Positions 10,086 to 19,369 of a DNA stretch of 40,754 nucleotides are shown here, piece after piece. The stretch is taken from NCBI GenBank assembly GCA_043739785.1, contig JAYUDN010000014.1, positions 1 through 40,754 on the forward strand, written 5' to 3'. Every line of letters begins with the position of its first letter. Position 1 is the first letter of the stretch. Source of the DNA: JAYUDN01 sp043739785. Its GTDB lineage: Bacteria > Patescibacteriota > Gracilibacteria > BD1-5 > UBA2023. The position numbers were made by a program, and so were the translations under genes. The notes below the pieces were generated by a model. The model had not been told where the DNA came from. It was given only the letters and a program-made list of their open reading frames with translations, and searched no databases.

Positions 10086-10715
10086 ATGGAATCACGAAAT
10101 CATTCATCACATGGAGCAGCTCTTGCGCTGACAGGTCTTCTCGCGGTTGCTACTCCATCGACCCAGGCTCAAGCATCTCCGGTACCTTATATCCAGTCGG
10201 TTGAACTTGTATGATCTTGTAACTATCAAATTTTGAATACATTGGCTCTTTGTACTGATGCAACATTTGAATCGGTATGACCGGATGGAAATCCATATCA
10301 ATGGACACTTCCTGGTTCATGGACCGCTGCAACTTCAGACTTTGGAGCTCAGAAAATTACTGTAGTACAAGATAATACGAGCTATACTCTTGATATTACA
10401 GGCGAAGATCCTAGTGATCCAGGTCGTCTTTTTAGTTTTAATCCAGGAACTGGAGTACTACTTCCGTACATAGGATATAGGGATTCATCACTTATAAACT
10501 TTCTATCTTATTCGCCAGATAATACTCAATTTCCCCCATTTCAACTCAATGCTGTTCCAGCGGTTGCAGCCATTCCAGAACCAAGTACCTTAGCACTTGG
10601 TTTAGCTTGAATAACTGCGCTTGGAGCTTCAATTCGTAGAAGAACTAGAACAATAGTTCCTGGTACTAACGGAACTCAGACTTACGAAAGGGATTCCAAT
10701 ACCCTCAATATTTAA
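10086..10715 (+). CDS. Secreted protein with PEP-CTERM sorting signal
   Basis: 209 residues. The N-terminus has an export signal (HGAALALTGLLAVATPSTQAQA, cut near residue 30). The mature region is a beta-type domain with two Cys. The C-terminus has the full PEP-CTERM architecture: IPEPSTLALGLAG, a short hydrophobic helix and an Arg cluster (IRRRTR), then an unusual 19-residue polar extension. The family is recognised by an exosortase that cuts near the PEP motif and anchors the protein at the surface; no exosortase gene is in this window. Three Gly codons are TGA (ELVGSC, ESVGPDG, and one inside the sorting helix), so the gene is adapted to this host. The -10-like TATATA ends 6 nt before the ATG. 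Confidence 0.82.
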
Positions 10716-10737
10716 TTTAGTTGATTGAGAACCTATC

Positions 10738-10767
10738 AGAAAAACCGCCCATACTGGCGGTTTTTCT
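10738..10767. terminator. Bidirectional terminator between convergent genes
   Basis: A 12-bp perfect stem AGAAAAACCGCC / GGCGGTTTTTCT with a 6-nt loop has A and T runs on both sides, so it can work on both strands. It sits between the PEP-CTERM gene (+) and the large secreted protein gene (-). Confidence 0.88.
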
Positions 10768-10789
10768 TTTATGGGAGAGATAGTGCTTC

Positions 10790-13297
10790 TTATTGTCTCT
10801 CCGTTCGCAGTCCTGTCGGTGGATCTTGGAGGATAGCGGGATCATAGTCGATGACGAGGGAAGAGCCGGGATATTTCTGGGCGACAGGATCGTTCGCCAT
10901 ATGGGATGGGCGTTCGGCTGCAGGCACTCCGTGATATCCGCTTCGGAAGAAGTCCAGATCATAGAGATAGTCTGTCGCTGGTGTACAATTCTTGATAAGC
11001 GCTGGACATCAGCCGCCAACCGTATTCTGAGTCATGACGGAACCACGGATATAGAGTTGATTGTTCTTAGATCCTACATCATAGGGGGTGATCGTATCAC
11101 CCACCTTGGTTCCTGAGATGAGGGCTCGATCTGAGAGGAGCGACGCGTAGATATCTCGTACCCCATTTTCGATGATGATATTTCCCCCACTTCCATTCGA
11201 ATCGGCGAGGGCGATGATTGCTCTCGGTTTCAGGTCAGAACCGGTGAGGTTTTCTGTGATGATAGCGTCACTTCCGACGACGATGATAGCCCGTTTTCCA
11301 GCCATCATTGCTTGGTCTATGTGAGCGTCAGTTCCTGTATTGAATACGATATAGTCCGTCGTAGAGTAGTTTGCTCGAGATCTCGAAAGGAGAGCTGAGT
11401 TCTTCCGAAGGAGGTTGAGAGTATTGGCCACGGCTTCACTTGAGGTCGAGAGCGAGGTTCCTGTATAGGTCGAGTTCCCGGTCTTTCCCATATTCCCCGT
11501 AAAGAGTATATTTGGAGCGACGGTGATTTCGCTATGACTGAGATCTATCGTATTTCCGTAGTAGGCAATCGTTTCTGTACCCATCTGATAGGTAAATACT
11601 GGGATAAACCATGCGGTTTCAGTGAGCGTCGGAAGGACGGTGACGAGATTCCATCGCTTCGTGAAGTTCCCGACCACGAAGGACTCACTCCCAACGGTCG
11701 GAGAAATAAATCCATCAAGTCAGGATTCCCAAGCACAATCTCCTGTATAGGTAGACTCTCCGTAGAAGGCACTACAAGGCCAGGTATCCACAGGTTCGAA
11801 GTGAAAAGAACTATTGGCTCCTACTCCAGAACCTATAGAAAGTCCATGAACGATACGAGGAATAGTCGGGGTAGCTGCAGTTGTCTGTTGTACGATTTCT
11901 CCGTTTACCGTGGTCGGGGAGGAGACATGGAGGCCATCTATAGTGAGTCCAGAGAGCGTAAAGAGTGGACGAAATGTGGTCTGTATCGGGAGAGAGAGGA
12001 CCGAACCTGAGTGTATTTCGAGCGAACCGCTCAGAAAGCTATAGTCGATAGCCGTGAGGGTCAAGGTATTTTTTGTATTGGTGGGAGCGATCGAGCTCAT
12101 ACTGAGATCCGGGTTTGATCCGAGTGTTGACCAGTTCATGATATTGAGAGAGGGACTACTATTAAATACTACTGGACTCGATGTCAGATCAGCTACCGAG
12201 TCACAGATGTTCATATTTTCAGAAACATCCGAATCATCCAGAATCTGACACTTCTTGACGGTGTTGATGGTTGACACTTTGAGCTTGAGAATAGTGTCAC
12301 TATCGGTCATGATCGCATTTCCATAGGTATCTCTGAGGGCTACTATTATATCTAAGCTATCGATTCCATCACTCAGGGCTGATGTTTTTTTTGGATTGAT
12401 AAAGAGTCCTCCGGAGAAATACGTAGATCTGAGATTTCCCTTCCCATCAGGACAGATAGAAACGAGTGGAGTCGTCTCATTGGTACAGTAGGTAGAGAGG
12501 TTGGTAGCCGATACATAGGGAGTTTTACTCATTTTCCCCGGGAAAACACGCATCGTTCATACATCAGCAGTGATGCTCCCACTCGGATCCGTGATCGTAT
12601 AGGTATACTTTCCAGCGATGGTCGTATCGGCTCCACCGAAGATGCCATCGGCGCTCGTAAGGACCTGTATGTACATATTCGCATTCGTTGGCGCGAAGAC
12701 GAGTTTCCACCCATCGACGGTATACCCGTATCACTCGGCTCAAGAAATCGTCAGGTTCGCACTATTTGAGGCGATGAGCTGATCCATATCTTCTAGGGCA
12801 GCTGGACGAAGTGGGAGGTAGATCCCATCGAGTTTTACTGGTCATACGGCTTGACTCCACGCAGATCCAGAGAGTACTCAGAGAGATGGGATATAATCGA
12901 CGACACTGTTTGGGGTACCGAACTGGAGGTATCCCACATTTTCTCCCCAGCCGGTTCCACTGAGCGTACATTTTGCACTGAGGGAACTCAGAGACTGAAT
13001 CCCACAATCAAGCCGTACTACGTCACTTCCGTTTTGGAAGGTAAACCACCCAACACCATCGGAATAAAATCCTCAGGTAAAAACTTTCGTACTTATATCG
13101 AGTCGCGGGTTCAAGGATGCAAAATCTTCCGTATAGGCACTCACATCAAATCTGATCGTTCCAACCATACTACTTCCCTCTACACTTCCAGTCATAGATA
13201 TCATTGCCGCCGGAGTAAACGCCGTAAATCATACGACGCTCCAGCATACTCAAAAGAGAAAGAGGAGTGAACTGATGGAGAAATAAAAACGGGACAT
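10790..13297 (-). CDS. Large secreted surface protein, 835 residues
   Basis: A signal peptide (MSRFYFSISSLLFLFG...) is followed by beta-rich, Ser/Thr/Gly-rich sequence with no catalytic motif that I can see. Parts resemble Ig-like or filamin-like repeats (YTYTITDPSGSITADVG; LDIIVALRDTYGNAI). The last 220 residues (KRAIIVVGSDAIITENL, LYIRGSVMTQNTVGGGCP, DYLYDLDFFRSGY) look like the end domain of large CPR surface proteins. Scattered Cys pairs suggest disulfides. The frame needs about ten TGA codons as Gly (for example CAWESGLDG, ADVGTMRV, TVGGGCP). The start was set by the signal peptide. It lies 25 bp after the Cys-repeat gene and is probably in the same transcript. Confidence 0.8.
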
Positions 13298-13322
13298 AGG
13301 AGTGAATGGGTGGGAGGAAGTG

Positions 13323-14357
13323 TTACTGTGGAGGCACTATTTCTTCAGTGGTACCAGTATCACTGAGTGGGGTTTGAACGGGAAACATTGCCTGACAAGC
13401 ACTGATCGATCCCGTGGCAAAGAGATTGGTACAAAGGGTATTATCACTGGTGGCATGTATTTTTTCTAAGAGGAGAGTATCATGACATTGGTGGGAGAGC
13501 TTCTCATCAGTGATTTTCACGCAGAGTTCGATATCGTGTGATGCGAGTACTACCTTGTAGAGGCCGATCATTGTCGTTCTCTCGAGTTGCTTTTGGCAGA
13601 GGGCTTTCTTTTTACTATCATTGATTGACGCACAGATACTATTATTTCCTTCAGTGAGGGCGAGTTTGAGACGGATCGTGTCCTGACAGAGGGCGTTGAC
13701 TTCAGTATCGATGATATTTTTACAGAGTGAAATATCTTCGGTTTTGGTGGCTAGTTCATAGATATGGCCATCTTTTTCTTTTTGGAATTCTCTGATACAG
13801 GCATCGTTAGCACTTCCGACGAGGGTATCACAGCTCGATTCGGTGAGTTCTCCACTTGCGGTCATGCTATGAAAGAGAATCTGAGAAACCTCTTCGAGAC
13901 ACGTATTTTTTCGCGTAGCATCTACGACTCTCTCACAGGACTTCTTGTCTCCTGCCGAAAGGGAAAGCTTGTAAAATACTTCATCTTCACACTTTTGTAT
14001 GATGGTAGAGCCGGTAAGAGTTTCACAGGTAGCCGGATTGTAGCTCGATACAGCCTTTCTGATGGTGAACTGATTTTTACATTCGGTCGCGAGTGACGAA
14101 TCCGTGATGGAGCTACAGAGTCCGATATTATCTTCTTTCTGAGCGAGATTGAAGAGGGTACTTTCTTTCTCTTTGAGTTGTTCCATTTTCTTCACTTGCT
14201 GTTGGTATGCCTCTTCGTGGGTGAGTATTTTTTTGGTAGCATTGGCACGAATGAGCTGAAGGTTCTCTCCATTGTCTCCAAAAGTTGGATAGAGAATCAC
14301 TCCGATAAGACCGGTAATTCCGATAAGGAGGAAACCGATGACAAAATACTTACGCAT
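13323..14357 (-). CDS. Membrane-anchored protein with eight Cys-x10/11-Cys repeats
   Basis: 344 residues. One N-terminal membrane helix (residues 4-25, FVIGFLLIGITGLIGVILYP) anchors a long exported part. A helical, probably coiled stretch (45-75) is followed by eight repeats of about 30 residues, each holding two Cys exactly 11 residues apart (10 in the fourth), as in LCSSITDSSLATEC and LCKNIIDTEVNALC. Each pair probably closes a helical hairpin by a disulfide. The end is a Thr/Pro/Glu tail. I know of no named family. It needs no TGA codon, unlike most neighbours. It precedes the 835-residue secreted protein gene by 25 bp, so the two may work together at the surface. Confidence 0.78.
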   Translation of the reverse strand: MRKYFVIGFLLIGITGLIGVILYPTFGDNGENLQLIRANATKKILTHEEAYQQQVKKMEQLKEKESTLFNLAQKEDNIGLCSSITDSSLATECKNQFTIRKAVSSYNPATCETLTGSTIIQKCEDEVFYKLSLSAGDKKSCERVVDATRKNTCLEEVSQILFHSMTASGELTESSCDTLVGSANDACIREFQKEKDGHIYELATKTEDISLCKNIIDTEVNALCQDTIRLKLALTEGNNSICASINDSKKKALCQKQLERTTMIGLYKVVLASHDIELCVKITDEKLSHQCHDTLLLEKIHATSDNTLCTNLFATGSISACQAMFPVQTPLSDTGTTEEIVPPQ

Positions 14358-14512
14358 AAAAAAGTATGACAGGTGCTTTCATAGTAGCACTATGTTCTAG
14401 GAAATGCAAAAATGCGGTTGTTTTTCTCTCTTTTTTCGTCTTGAAAATTCTTTTGACGATTGTTTTGCATTTTGAGCTCATTTTCGTAGGATTCATGTAT
14501 ACTATTTTATCT

Positions 14513-14794
14513 ATGACTCCACCACTTTCCCGCCAGCAATTTACTGACAAGGTCCAGGAATACATCAAACGTATCAATGAAATCGCCGAACAACAAGGAC
14601 ACTCGGTCATGATGGCGTACTATATCGCTGGGACCGAGACGGATCCGGATGATTTTATCATCGACTGGCGCAATATGAGCCTCAATGACAATATCTATGC
14701 CCTTTCTCGTTGGAATCAGGATATTATGAATAATTTCGATGAGGAGGAAGACGGAGACCGATGGGGGAAGGGAGGGGGTGAATTCACGGCATAA
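14513..14794 (+). CDS. Hypothetical acidic protein, 93 residues
   Basis: No family recognised. The N-terminal half is a helix-rich segment (LSRQQFTDKVQEYIKRINEIAEQ), then a conserved-looking DPDDFIIDWRNMSLNDNIY block, then an acidic stretch and a Gly-rich tail. There is no signal peptide. The ATG at 14513 was chosen over 14366 because the upstream extension is low-complexity hydrophobic sequence over an AT-rich promoter-like region (TATACT at 14498-14503). The gene stands alone between two minus-strand genes. Confidence 0.65.
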   Translation: MTPPLSRQQFTDKVQEYIKRINEIAEQQGHSVMMAYYIAGTETDPDDFIIDWRNMSLNDNIYALSRWNQDIMNNFDEEEDGDRWGKGGGEFTA

Positions 14795-14899
14795 AAAATG
14801 AGGAAAAATTTCATATATTTCTGGATTTTGAGAACCTTCGTGAAATAGCGTTCTTCAATCTGTACTGAAAAAAAGTTGTATATTGAATGTCGTACTTCA

Positions 14900-15673
14900 T
14901 TAGTACTGCTCCCAGTAGATTACCTCCTTCGAAACTCCGAGTGAGGTGAGCTTGTTTCGAGCACTCTCGACCATCGCGGGTGAACCACAGATATAGAACT
15001 CACTATAGTCGCGAATATTCGCTTCAGTAATCCAGTCGGTGACGTAGCCTTGAAGAGTTGCTGGTTTGCTGATTGGTAGGTTGGCAGGTTGGGACTCTGG
15101 ACGAGAGAGGTACTGGATATACTCGAATCCTGTCATCGTTTCGACCAAGTTCAGGAGTTCATTCGTATAGAAGGTATCACGTTCACTGCGGACTCAGAAG
15201 TGAAAAGCAACACGAGGCAAAACTCATCCCCATCCTCCTTGTTCAAGACTGAGTTCAGCAAGTTTCTGACACTCGAGTATCTGGCAGTAGAGCGGAGCGA
15301 AGCCGGTTCCGGTTCCGATGAAACATTTATTCGCTTGTGTATTTCTGAGTACAAAATGTCCGAGTGGAATCATCCCATTGAGGATGCTTCAGACCGGAGC
15401 ATCACAGATAATCGGACTTCCGCGTCCGTCCACGATTCGCTTGATGATAAGGGTAAAAGTAGAGGGAGCAGATTCTTCCGTTTCAGAATCCGGAGAGGTG
15501 ATATTTACAGACGCAATAGAATACGCTCGATTGAGCCCTGGAGCGAGCTGAAACATCACGTACTGGCCTGGTTTCGGAGGTTCCTTTTCGAGGTCTGGAC
15601 ACGTGTAGATGAGTTCGAAGACATCATGGGTAAGTGATTTTTTGGCTATGAGAGTAAATGAAGTTCGGAGCAT
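14900..15673 (-). CDS. Ferredoxin/flavodoxin NADP reductase-type flavoprotein
   Basis: 257 residues. It transfers electrons between NAD(P)H and a one-electron carrier through FAD. The FAD-binding barrel (residues 1-105) has PKPGQYVMFQ and the RAYSIAS flavin motif. The NAD(P) domain has GTGTGFAP for the dinucleotide and YICGSPAMV near the C-terminus. The loop around residues 160-200 has an unusual Gly-rich and Pro-rich stretch (EQGGWGGVLP, ESQPANLPISKPATLQG) that looks like an expanded low-complexity insertion. Three Gly codons are TGA. It lacks a 2Fe-2S domain, so it is a simple reductase. The partner cannot be told from context. The ATG at 15673 has no Shine-Dalgarno. Confidence 0.85.
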
Positions 15674-15679
15674 AGGATT

Positions 15680-15790
15680 GTTGGTAGAAACGATAGAGAT
15701 GAGGGGACTATAGAGGCGGTAGAAATGAAGGAAGGGTAGAGACGAGGGAAAGAGAGAGTTCTAGATTTGCTAGCTCATAGGTAGATTGGG
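15680..15790. repeat. Degenerate GTAGAAA/GTAGAGA low-complexity block
   Basis: Irregular copies of GTAGA(A/G)A-like words sit upstream of the flavoprotein gene. The same words recur at 18990-19100, 23815-24030, 24517-24555 and 25378-25550. Confidence 0.6.
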
Positions 15791-15794
15791 TAGA

Positions 15795-15914
15795 TTTTGT
15801 CATTCCGACCGAAATGAGCGAAGGGAATGAAGTGGAGGAATCCCTTTTTGGTCATCAAGCTTCGGGCTGAGGAATACGTAGACAGATTCCGGGTCAAGCC
15901 CGGAATGACAAAAT
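15795..15914. repeat. MITE-like unit with inverted GTCATTCC ends
   Basis: Inverted ends TTTTGTCATTCC (15795 on) and GGAATGACAAAA (to about 15913) bound about 120 bp with an inner hairpin ATTCCGGGTCAAGCCCGGAAT. No gene lies inside. Related palindromes occur at 25560, 30005, 30348 and 37025. Confidence 0.65.
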
Positions 15915-15974
15915 TTTAAATCCGGAATAATAAATAATCCAGTCTCCAACTACTATTTCCTTTCTTCATCAAAA

Positions 15975-16000
15975 AAATCTTCTGAATTATCAGAAGATTT
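15975..16000 (-). terminator. Terminator of the gene at 16021
   Basis: Stem AAATCTTCTG / CAGAAGATTT (10 bp, 6-nt loop), followed on the minus strand by seven T residues. Confidence 0.85.
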
Positions 16001-16020
16001 GTATTTTTTTCAAGTGAAAA

Positions 16021-16305
16021 TTAGGCAGCTATTTTGAGAGGCGGTTTTATCTCCTCGGTTCCTCAAATAGGAAGATTTTTAGCTACGGCCTGATCTGTAT
16101 TGGACTGATCAGAGGAGGAAATAACGACTCCACTGACTCATTTTTTTGCTTGAGTAAGAATGGTCATAATCGATTCTGGATTGGGATGATAGCCCATCAA
16201 TTCTGCAATATATTCACCAATAGCGGTGGCTAGAGGTGTTTTATGCATTCATTCTTTTGCCATTTGTTGAGCAAGAGATGTAAAATTGGAATGTTCCTGA
16301 GACAT
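16021..16305 (-). CDS. Small hypothetical protein, 94 residues, TGA read as Gly
   Basis: No family recognised. The N-terminal 50 residues are helical (SLAQQMAKEGMHKTPLATAI, then GEYIAELMGYHPN). The rest is polar and Ser/Thr-rich with a short Pro-rich end. Three Gly codons are TGA (AKEGMH, AKKGVSG, PIGGTEE). There is no export signal. It follows recA by 51 bp in the same direction, but an inverted repeat ends 2 bp before its ATG, and it has its own strong terminator. A link to SOS functions is possible from position only. Confidence 0.7.
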
Positions 16306-16307
16306 AT

Positions 16308-16339
16308 GAGTAATATATCCTTATTTTAACATATTACTC
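16308..16339 (-). promoter_or_regulatory. Inverted repeat just upstream of the gene at 16305
   Basis: GAGTAATAT (16308-16316) and ATATTACTC (16331-16339) form a 9-bp perfect inverted repeat with a 14-nt gap. It ends 2 bp before the ATG of the downstream gene and begins 17 bp after the recA stop. It lacks a T-run, so it reads better as an operator or translational control hairpin than as a terminator. Confidence 0.5.
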
Positions 16340-16356
16340 CATAAGTGCAAATGATT

Positions 16357-17355
16357 TTATTTTTTCATCACTGCTCTCACGGCAGTTTCGATTTCTTTGT
16401 AGAGGTCTTTATTTTCTTTGAGGTACTTGATGGAGTTATCGCGTCATTGTCCGAGCTTGGTTTCCCCGAAGGAGTAGAAGGCTCCGGATTTTTTGATCAC
16501 TCCCTTATCGCTTCCGATATCGATGACTTCTCCGGCGAGAGATATTCCCTCCGCGAACATGATATCCATCTCCACTTCACGAAATGGAGCGGCGATTTTA
16601 TTTTTTACGATTTTTACCTTGACTCGGTTTCCCATTGCTTCCTTGTCATCTCCAGTTCAGACTTCGATCTTCTCCTTGCGTCGGATATCGAGTCGTTGAG
16701 ACGCGTAGAACTTGAGGGCATTTCCTCCCGTCGTCGTCTCGGGGCTTCCGAACATCACTCCGATTTTCATACGGATCTGGTTGATGAAGATGACGGTCGA
16801 GTTTGATTTATTGATGACTCCGGTTACCTTTCGAAGGGCCTGTGACATGAGTCGAGCTTGGAGTCCCATGAAAGAGTCTCCCATATTTCCCTCGATTTCC
16901 GCCTTGGGTGTGAGGGCGGCGACCGAGTCGACGACGATGAGATCTACCGCTCCCGATCGGACGAGGGCATCGACGATTTCCAGAGCTTGTTCTCCATAGT
17001 CGGGTTGTGAGATGATGAGTTCTTCGATATTGACCCCTATCTTTCGGGCATACTCAGGATCCAGTGCGTGCTCAGCATCGACGAAGGCGGCGGTTCCTCC
17101 AGTTTTCTGGACTTCGGCAATGGCATGCAGGGCAAGAGTGGTTTTCCCCGATGATTCTGGTCCATAGATTTCGACGATACGGCCCTTTGCGTATCCACCT
17201 CCGAGGGCATCATCGAGGGCAATCGATCCGGAACCAAAAGTTTCGACATTGAGGTGAGATTTCTCACCGAGTTTCATGATCGATCCAGCACCGAATTGTT
17301 TTTCGATCTGGGCGAGGGCGGTGGCAAGAGCTTCCTTGCGGTTGTCAGTAGTCAT
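16357..17355 (-). CDS. recA: Recombinase RecA
   Basis: 332 residues, a typical length without a long acidic tail. It forms filaments on single-stranded DNA, drives strand exchange and stimulates LexA self-cleavage. Visible motifs: Walker A GPESSGKT, VDAEHALDPEYA, Walker B LIVVDSVAAL, loop L1 region EGNMGDSFMGLQARLMSQALRK, loop L2 FINQIRMKIGVMFGSPETTTGG. Codons 233 (EVGTGDDKE) and 304 (KLGQGRDNS) are TGA read as Gly. Start MTTDNRKEAL matches the family, and no Shine-Dalgarno is present. The gene lies downstream of lexA in the same direction with one small reading frame between, which suggests a lexA-recA operon. Confidence 0.98.
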
Positions 17356-17400
17356 ATAATAAGAAATTAGGAGTTAGATAGTAGGGATGAATGAGTGGAT

Positions 17401-17517
17401 TTATCTGAAGAGTGAAAAAGCAGAATTTCCTGAACTCTTCTTGCGAGTAATCTTGCGAGAGCGAGAAATCATATGGGTCGGATGAGTCTTCGTAGTCACT
17501 GAGAGGATAAGAGTCAT
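17401..17517 (-). CDS. Possible 38-residue basic peptide between lexA and recA
   Basis: MTLILSVTTKTHPTHMISRS begins a peptide whose second half is very basic (RSRKITRKKSSG) and ends in SLFR. It uses no TGA codon and stops with TAA. It lies 37 bp after lexA and 45 bp before recA, filling the gap. It could be a small SOS-region protein or a chance frame. I recognise no family. Confidence 0.35.
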   Translation of the reverse strand: MTLILSVTTKTHPTHMISRSRKITRKKSSGNSAFSLFR

Positions 17518-17554
17518 AAGAAAAAAGTTAGTAGTATGATTATAGTTGATTGAT

Positions 17555-18178
17555 CTAGAAGAGATTTCCTGGGAAACTACGAACGAAGATACCTTGGATC
17601 ATCACGTTTCCATCCGAATCATCGAGGATAATCGGCTTATGTCGGGGATTATCTGAGTGGGGGAGGAGGTAAGTGGTATCTCATTCTCGCCGGAACTCCT
17701 TGAGCGTCGCTTCATCATTTATAAGAGCGACGACGATTTTTCCACTTTCTGCAATACTCGTCTGTCTTATAAGGACGAGGTCTCATGAGTTGATTCATTT
17801 CTGATTCATGGAGTCTCACTGCGCCCTGAGAAAGAAGTATTTCTCGACCGGGGAAAGGAGCTTGGTCGATACAGGAATCTCGGTTTCGATGTTTTCCTGC
17901 GCGAATATCGGCATCCCACAGGCAATACTTCCGATGAGAGGAATTCATTGGACTTCGTAGCTATCGGTTGTATAGTTCGGAGAAATCTGGAGTTTATCCT
18001 GAGAGTCCTTGTAGAGCCACCCCTTTTCGATGATGGAGTCCAGGAGGACGGAAATCGATCGAGGAGAAGCGTACCCGAGATCTGTCTGAAGGACACGGAT
18101 GGTGATCTTCTGTCCTCGTGAGAGATATTCTCGAATCTTCTGGAAGACGAGTTGTTCTTTGTTGGTGATTTTTTCCAT
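17555..18178 (-). CDS. lexA: SOS repressor LexA
   Basis: 207 residues. It represses DNA-damage genes and cuts itself when RecA filaments form. Residues 1-75 form the winged helix (ITNKEQLVFQKIREYLSRGQ, YASPRSISVLLDSIIEKGWL). The cleavage site is Cys-Gly in GSIACGMPIFAQ instead of the usual Ala-Gly, as in UmuD. The catalytic Ser is in AQGDSMNQKG, the Gly before Asp-Ser being TGA; the Lys is in NDEATLKEF. Several other Gly are TGA. The ATG at 18178 was preferred over 18253 because MEKITNKEQ matches the family start. It is followed by a small frame and recA. Confidence 0.95.
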
Positions 18179-18188
18179 AAAAGTAATA

Positions 18189-18201
18189 TATACAAAGTAT
18201 A
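18189..18201. promoter_or_regulatory. Candidate LexA operator upstream of lexA
   Basis: TATAC-AAA-GTATA, a 5-bp inverted repeat, lies between the -10 box and the lexA ATG, where a repressor would block initiation. There is no known operator consensus for this lineage and I see no exact second copy in the window. Confidence 0.4.
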
Positions 18202-18207
18202 CAAAAA

Positions 18208-18235
18208 AGTATATATGATTGTATTTTGAATGCAA
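18208..18235 (-). promoter_or_regulatory. Promoter of lexA
   Basis: On the minus strand, TTGCAT (18235-18230), a 16-bp spacer and TATACT (18213-18208), about 30 bp before the ATG. Confidence 0.65.
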
Positions 18236-18311
18236 ATAAAAATCTCTAGACAAAAGTTAGAGTTATAATTTTGTATAATTGGTAAGTTACGAGATGATTA
18301 TCAGGATACTC

Positions 18312-18638
18312 TTAGGTTGTTCATTCTGGTAAGTATTGACGAACAAGTCCGAATGAAAAGGTTCGTTTACTTATATCTCGATGGATAGCGAAAAGAATAG
18401 TATTCGTCACGGTATCTAGATTTATAGACACTTCTAAATCTCTGAGTGTTGTTTCAAGTCTTTCGATCAGAAAATCGATACGGGTATCTTCTGGGAAAGT
18501 CTCTTTCATAATCCTATAAAATCGCAGAGTTGTTTCTCAAAGCTGCTTCAGAAGTTCTCTCGAGAAGTTGCTATTTATGCCTGGGGCAGGATGGATGCGA
18601 CGAATCTCCTGGTAGATGGCTCATGCAGATTCACACAT
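18312..18638 (-). CDS. Hypothetical helical protein, 108 residues
   Basis: The protein looks like a small helical bundle: AIYQEIRRIHP, SRELLKQLGETTLRFYRIMKE, RIDFLIERLETTLRDLEVSI. The layout recalls four-helix bundle proteins of the 23S-insertion or Avd type, but I cannot claim membership. In-frame TGA codons give Gly at residues 6, 36 and 106. It starts 6 bp after the TAA of the zinc-ribbon gene and in the same frame, so translation is probably coupled. An internal ATG at 18509 would give a shorter product, but the upstream codons read as plausible protein. Confidence 0.65.
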
Positions 18639-18644
18639 ATGTTG

Positions 18645-18905
18645 TTAAAAATGCTTTCTTTCATACACCGCTTTCATACTTGCGGCAGTTCAGATAGAAA
18701 TATTTGGACCTTTGCATTCAGGACATTGGTAGAGGTATTCGCGCATTTTTTTCCCTATTTTCTGTGGTGGGAGCTGGATGGCGGCGACTGGCTTGCGACA
18801 ATCCTTACAGTAAAAACCTACTTCTCCGCGTTCTGGCTCGAAGGTAACTTCTCGTTTTTTTCCGAAGGCGGGGACATTGGTCAGATCGAGGTAGGAAGTG
18901 GTCAT
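18645..18905 (-). CDS. Zinc-ribbon protein, 86 residues
   Basis: Two CxxC pairs, YCKDCRKP (Cys33/Cys36) and YQCPECKG (Cys61/Cys64), are set about 25 residues apart as in a zinc ribbon. The N-terminal part (TTSYLDLTNVPAFGKKREV) is beta-like, and the C-terminus (AASMKAVYERKHF) is basic. Such ribbons bind nucleic acid or protein; the partner is not known. One Gly is TGA (ISIGTAAS). It is the first gene of a two-gene unit with the helical protein 6 bp downstream. Confidence 0.7.
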
Positions 18906-18989
18906 AGGTGGATGAAAAGATTATGCGTATTATAGAAAGGTTTGTTTTTTTGTAAAATGGAAGTGAAATTGTGATGTAGGTTGTCGGTA

Positions 18990-19265
18990 GATGGAGGGAG
19001 ATTGGATAGATGTAATTAGATATTGGTAGGAAATAGTAGATATTTGGTAGGGAAGGTAGAGATGGTAGAGCAGGTAGAAGAGTAGAAAGACTACAAAGTA
19101 GAAACGAGATAAAAACTAAAAACTAAAAGTTTAAAAACTGGAAATGAGTAATGAGTATTGAATAATTTGTAACTGGAAATAGAAAACAAATAATATGTTT
19201 TCCTAAACGGTAACTCTAACCTTGAAACCTGCAACCTGCAACCTGCAACCTGAAACTTGAAACCG
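18990..19265. repeat. Low-complexity repeat region in a 580-bp gene-free gap
   Basis: The gap 18906-19486 holds no gene that I can support. It contains GTAGA-type words (18990-19105), ACTAAAA words (19110-19135) and an AACCTGC heptamer in three exact tandem copies plus degenerate ones (19226-19255). The promoter of the RRM gene lies at its right end. Confidence 0.65.
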
Positions 19266-19369
19266 CCCCTAATCTTGAACACATTTTTTATAGATGTTTG
19301 GTTCAATAGAAGGTTTTAAGAAGAGAGAAGTCCTTTTGGGAAGCTATTACTAACGTGCTCATTTTCTTT

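Noticed and set aside
18906..19369. Possible RNA gene in the 580-bp gap
   Set aside because: I find no tRNA-like cloverleaf, no conserved RNA motif and mostly short-word repeats.
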